In this document: positions 59,701-64,000 of the stretch, one piece after another
How the letters are laid out: each line of letters begins with the position of its first letter
How positions within the stretch are numbered: position 1 is the stretch's first letter
Source: Euryodendron excelsum
Lineage: Eukaryota > Streptophyta > Magnoliopsida > Ericales > Pentaphylacaceae
Assembly: GCA_033060915.1 (NCBI GenBank)
Contig: CM065378.1
Coordinates: 49,416,501 to 49,480,500 of the forward strand
Length of the DNA stretch: 64,000 nucleotides
Direction of reading: 5' to 3'
Made by a program: the position numbers and the translations under genes
The notes under the pieces: generated by a model
Seen by the model: only the letters and a program-made list of their open reading frames with translations
Databases searched by the model: none
Told to the model about the DNA's origin: nothing

Positions 59701-61163
59701 ATCTCCCATTTAGGAAACTAGATCCTATCCTCCGTTTTTTGAAACAAAATCAAAACATCTCTTTTTAGAAACAAAATTCAATCCCTTGTTTTAGGAAATA
59801 GGAGTCTCAATCCTTCCAAACCCAAATCTTTCCTCATTCAACTCCTTCCTAATCTAGTACCTTCCTAAACCATAAGTTTCCCAAAACTTTCAAATCTTTC
59901 TATTCAATCCTTTTCTAATTTCGTCCCTTTCCAAATTTCAACTTTCCAAATTCAAAACTTCAAATCTTTCCAAATCTAAAGCTTCCTAAACTCAAAACTT
60001 TCTTACTTTCAAAACTTTCCAATTTCAAAACTTTCTTAAAACGGAAACTTCTCTAATTCATAATATTTCCTAAATTGAAACTTTCCTAAATTGAATTTTT
60101 CCTAAACCAAAACTTCCCTAAAATGGAACTTTCCTAATTCGAACCTTTCTTAATTTGAATCTTTCCTAAATCCAATCTTTCCTAATCTTTCAAGTCCAAT
60201 ATTTCCTAAACCTCGAATCCTTCCTAAATCCTATCTTCCTAAGTCTAGGTTTCCTAAATCTCAATCTTTCCAAAATAACTCCAAATCCCTCTTCCAATTT
60301 CTATCTTTCCAAATCAATTTCCTAATCCTTCAATTTCCAATCCTTTATTCTAAATTCAAATCAAATCCAAATTCTCATTCAATTTCTTTTTTCAATCAAA
60401 CCTTCTATTTTCTATCGGACTCTTGTCTGAACTACGACTGACCTGATTCCTCCAAAAAGATACGTAGGCAACCCTCATGGGTGCGGTCACAACCTTTTTC
60501 AAGCTTCTATTTACACAACCTTTTTCAAGCTTCTATTTCCATAACTCTTTTTAAATCTCTTTCCAATGTCAAACTTTAATTCTTCTTTCCAAATCTATTT
60601 TCCAACTCTCTTTTCTTGCACTTGCATATCATGCATTATGTCTTTTAAAACATTCTTTTTCTAAAGTGAATAGGATTGAACATTTATTAGTTGAAGACTC
60701 TCATAGGTGAATCTACGATAAATAGACAGGTAGGTACCGCAAGGGCGAGGTAGGGTGATGGCTTAGTGCGTCTTCCCTACACGTAACCAACCTCCAAACC
60801 TAGGATCACTATTTTCGAAAGACCAAGATAGAGTTTATTTTCAAAAAGGGCTTAAATGTTTTCTAAAGGTTGCCAAACAACCTGTTTTCTTAAAAACCCT
60901 TTCTTGAGGTAGTATTTTCAAAATCGTTTTCAAAAACCCTAAGTGTAGTCTTCGGATTGTGTTTAGTTTTTAGGTGACCTAACTCACCTTAATCAAGTTA
61001 GGTGGCGACTCTAAATGTTTTTCAAAAGCTCTTTATTCAAACAAATTTTCAATTCAAACATAGTCGCACTCATTCTTCTAAGAGGATGAGTTCTAACGAG
61101 AGAGTACAATGTTTTTTCCTCTTATGTGTATATTCCTCGAGTGTGAAAAATCTGAGCGCGACA
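56740..61163 (+). mobile_element. Probable solo LTR, about 4.42 kb (copy B, plus orientation)
   Basis: It starts TGTAAGCACCCCATTTTTGA and ends GAGCGCGACA. The two termini are themselves similar in inverted sense. It aligns with the inverted copy at 33535-38204. U3 holds three imperfect ~157-bp units, recognisable by GACCGTTTTGCCCCT-like phrases near 57440, 57597 and 57753. A TATA box (TCTATAAATACAAAG) lies at 58095-58109, then a leader. From about 58740 to 60400 the sense strand is almost G-free (TTTCCTAAA-type phrases). GGTGGCGACTC near 61001 is close to the 3' end. Flanks CTACT and CTGTT differ by two transitions, compatible with an aged 5-bp duplication. No PBS or coding region adjoins it, hence solo LTR; a short non-autonomous element is the alternative. 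Confidence 0.7.
58095..58109 (+). promoter_or_regulatory. TATA box of the copy B LTR
   Basis: TCTATAAATACAAAG, about 1.36 kb from the LTR start, matches the position of the counterpart at 36531-36540 in copy A. The leader downstream (CCTCCAATGTGAGAGAGG) would begin the R region. Confidence 0.65.
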
Positions 61164-63833
61164 CTGTTATGTTGTGAATTATCAGTCTTTTCAATGCTTT
61201 ATAGATTTTTGTGCGTGAAGAGGGTTGCCCACATATTAGCGGTAGGTGGGTTTTGTACGCGGAAGTTGTTGTTTAAGCTTTTCTCAATCCGAGACTCTCA
61301 ATCGTCTCTCTCTCATTCGCTTCTCATCGCTATCTGTTTCTTCTCCTCTTCTTTGCTCCGTAATCGTTCAAACCTCAACAACTCAAGGTGGGTTTCTTGC
61401 TACTTTATTTTTTATTTTCTGCAATATTAAATTTTTTTTCTCAGGCTTCGCGTTTCCGAAAGCAAAAAATATTAATTTGAAGTAGTTTGTTCAATTGTGT
61501 TTGATTACCGTGGTTTTCACTCCAGATAGCTCTCACGCTTTTCATTTTTTCCCAGATTTTTGGGTTTAGATTTTTGAAGATCTCGGTTCAATTTCCAGAG
61601 ACCCAGTTGTGTCTCCCTCGCTTCTTCATCTCAACTGACCCATCTCTTTGTATGGTGTTTGGAAGCTCAAGATGTAATCTCTCTCTACAATTTTTCTTTA
61701 ACATTTTATATATTGTTTCATACATACTGTCATGTTGATTTGAGAGAGTTTCTATAGTGTGCAATTTGGGTTGTGGTCTTTTGTTTCCAGTTCTAAAATG
61801 CTAGCCCTAACCGTTTAGGTCTCTTTCTCAGCTATGCTTCTCCAGGTTGGTAAAATATTATTTGCTCTTTAGCTATTGATGTTATACTTTTAAGCTGTTG
61901 TATCTGTACCTGAATATGTTTATTTTTCCTTTTGCTTTCAAATATTGATTTGTTTGGTAAATCTTGTTGAATAATTTTTGTTTATTTTTTTTTCTTTGTT
62001 TGTTTTTTATTTAATCTTTGCAGTTGAATATGAGAAATGAGTTTTATTTTCCTTTCTTATTTGTTTGTTTGTGTTTTATATTTGTTAAATTTATGGTATA
62101 TTTTTGTTCCTTGTTCATAAACTTTTTCTTTGGAGCTAATTTGTTTTCTTTGCAAGGAGGTGGTCGGTGAAAAAATATAGAAATATTTGTTCAAAAACTT
62201 TACATCTAATCATCTTTCTTTTGTGGTTCTCCATTTTCTTGATGAAATAAATGATTATGTTAATTTCCTTTCAATTCATCTTTATATTCATAAAGCCAAA
62301 TCAGTTTTAACCATTAGAATGAGGATTTTTTTAAAACAAAAATAGCTGGTTTTCTTCATTGAAATAAACAATATATTTGGTTCTGCTGCTTCAATTCAGT
62401 TTCAAGCATTTGAATAAGCAAAACATAATCCAAATTTTGGTGCCTGGTCAAATTTCATAATTTCCACAAAAAGGGCAGGATAGCTTAGTGTTGGTTCTAT
62501 GTTTCATCATGTGTTTTTTACCAGTTCACTTTATGTTCGTGCTATAAGTTGTTAGATTTTTGTTATATGCAATTTGTTGTTAATTCATGTTCTATGTTGT
62601 TTGCTGTTAGTTGTTAGATTTTCGCTTTAAAGAATTTGCTTTTTAATTTTTGTTAGTTTCGTTTTAAAATTTTATACAATTTGTCTATTTGTGGTTTTAA
62701 ATGAAATAATGAAAGGAGTTTGGCCCAATATTCAGGTTGGCAATGCGATGGCCTAGGGCGACCCATGCTGTGATGGTTGTGATATTGTAGACCACTAGCA
62801 ATATCAGTGATGATGGAGGTTCTCCCTGTCCCTGTGCATCTTTGTTACTCTCTCCGTTTCTTTGTTTCTCTTGGTTGTTGCTTTGGTCAACTGGTGGTTT
62901 TGCAGTTTTGCGTTAGTCTCTCCGTTTCTCTTGGTTATTGCTTTCACCACTTGCTTTCTCTTGGTTAGATGCTATGAGATACATTTCTCACTTTGTATTT
63001 CTGTTATTGCTTCAGTTTCTTTGTCTCGCTTGGTTATTGCTTTCATTGCTTGGTGCTTTTCGAGTTTTGACTTTTCTTTTGTAGTTTTACTTTTGATTTG
63101 AAATAAAGCCTCTTGGTTTTCTTCCTCATTTTAGATCTCTCCACCTCTCTCTATATAATTATTTCTTTAAGATTACTTAATTTCGATCGTTATGTATGTA
63201 AATAGTTGTTTTGATATTATAAACAGCTGATATCTTGGTTTACTATGATTACTTTGTTAATCATTATAATTGTTGTGTTATGGTGCAGATTCTTATATTA
63301 GACAATTGTTGGTCAAAAGCATATACTAGATGTCCATTTAAATTTGTCGGCTACTTGCCAAGCAATACGACGAGCTTTCTAACCGAGAGGAGGAAAAAGT
63401 ATGCACGCCTATAGGTTGGTTTCTACCAACTCACCTGAACAGGGAGACCACTTTGCTTGCCTAAAAAAGGGAGTCCACTACGAAGCCAATTTTTGAAGTC
63501 CCCAAAATTAAGTGAAGGTGTAAAAACTATCCGCAAAAGGTTATTCAGAACCTGTAGTGATCTTATGTGCAAAACATATAAACTTTTACCATGATTTTCT
63601 CTTTTTATTTCCTTTAGCGTATGACAAAAGCAAAGGCTTGTTGATGTAACTCTTCCCAGTTTTTATTTTTCCAGCATATGGGACTCTAATAGATGGTGTA
63701 GGCTAATCCCTTTGTAATTATTTTATTTCAGATGTGTTGCTATGAAACAACTTCTATATGCGACTTTGAGGTCAAAAAAGTGCAGATTTATTAAAGCTAT
63801 ACAAATGTGATCGAGAATAACTCTAGACTCTTT
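61164..63833 (+). other. Unassigned region with gene-leader-like features
   Basis: Around 61280-61390 a pyrimidine-rich stretch (CTCTCTCTCATTCGCTTCTC) ends in CTCAAG|GTGGGT, which looks like a 5' leader exon with a splice donor. Candidate acceptors follow near 62028 (TTTGCAG) and 63289 (GTGCAG). The 142-residue frame at 61002-61430 begins inside the LTR and has no known domain. A non-coding or unfinished gene beginning here and continuing past the window is possible but unproven. Confidence 0.25.
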
Positions 63834-64000
63834 CTAAACCTGCAAATCCCCATCCTCAGAAATAGATTCTGATTTAACAGAAAGAGTAGAAATCTGAAAA
63901 GAATTTAATTTCTTTTCTAAAACAGAAACAAATTCATCTGTGGATTCCAGTTTAAATCCTTTAATATCTAAGGGAGGTTGTAAAGTCGCTTTAGCCTCCT
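63834..64000 (-). other. Open frame entering from the right edge
   Basis: The minus strand is open for 54 codons from the window edge to a TAG at 63834-63836. It reads EAKATLQPPLDIKGFKLEST, then DEFVSVLEKKLNSFQIS. Composition is protein-like, but I do not recognise the family. It may be the 3' end of a gene or of a retroelement lying mostly outside the window. Confidence 0.25.

Noticed and set aside
33535..61163. The two 4.5-kb copies as the 5' and 3' LTRs of one giant retrotransposon
   Set aside because: They are in opposite orientation, TATA boxes point away from a shared direction, and the DNA between holds unrelated genes and elements.
62797..62850. GTGATGATGG as the C box of a box C/D snoRNA
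   Set aside because: No D box or terminal stem was found at a suitable distance.
1..64000. tRNA and rRNA genes
   Set aside because: No A/B-box pair with a foldable cloverleaf and no rRNA-like conserved block was seen on either strand.

Overview
The window is nuclear DNA from a flowering plant, most likely a eudicot. It shows an intron-free plant EXO70 gene, a two-exon OXS3-type gene with consensus GT/AG junctions, long CT/GA microsatellites, AT-rich intergenic DNA and nested plant transposons. I cannot name the species. Gene density is very low: two intact-looking protein genes in 64 kb, plus one fragment of a host gene.

Layout. (1) 1-8300: an intact EXO70 exocyst-subunit gene (1322-3349, +) with a pyrimidine-rich leader, then intergenic DNA with microsatellites and diverged repeats. 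(2) 11367-24403: a complete 13,037-bp CACTA (En/Spm-type) DNA transposon with matching termini and a TGA target-site duplication. Both genes, a TNPA-like one and a TNPD-like one, lie on the minus strand and are dead. A 4-kb array of about 22 satellite-like monomers of ~183 bp fills one intron of the TNPA-like gene. (3) 25349-27779: a shorter CACTA-type element of another family carrying a transposase fragment, beside a Ty3/gypsy polymerase remnant. (4) 28295-33243: a 5'-truncated Ty1/copia element on the minus strand (one LTR, an extra ORF after pol, and the pol 3' end). (5) 33535-38204: a 4.67-kb LTR-like element, minus orientation, ending 17 bp before two exons that match RNA polymerase II subunit RPB7. 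(6) 40511-42330: a truncated relative of the 13-kb CACTA element with six copies of the same satellite. (7) 42477-45460: decayed repeats, an LTR fragment and an 89-bp CT tract. (8) 46534-47402: an OXS3-like gene on the minus strand. (9) 48233-56478: SINE-like, LINE and MITE-like debris. (10) 56740-61163: a second 4.42-kb LTR of the same family as 33535-38204, plus orientation, probably also a solo LTR. (11) 61164-64000: unassigned, with a short open frame running off the right edge.

How the parts relate. EXO70 (vesicle tethering) and OXS3-like (stress tolerance, chromatin-associated) are ordinary single-copy-style genes with no operon-like relation. Everything else is layered transposon history. 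The most interesting system is the CACTA family that carries a tandem satellite with a three-monomer higher-order pattern inside a transposase intron, and that has left a second, rearranged satellite block 25 kb away. Family assignments come from reading translations against remembered family features; no search was run.
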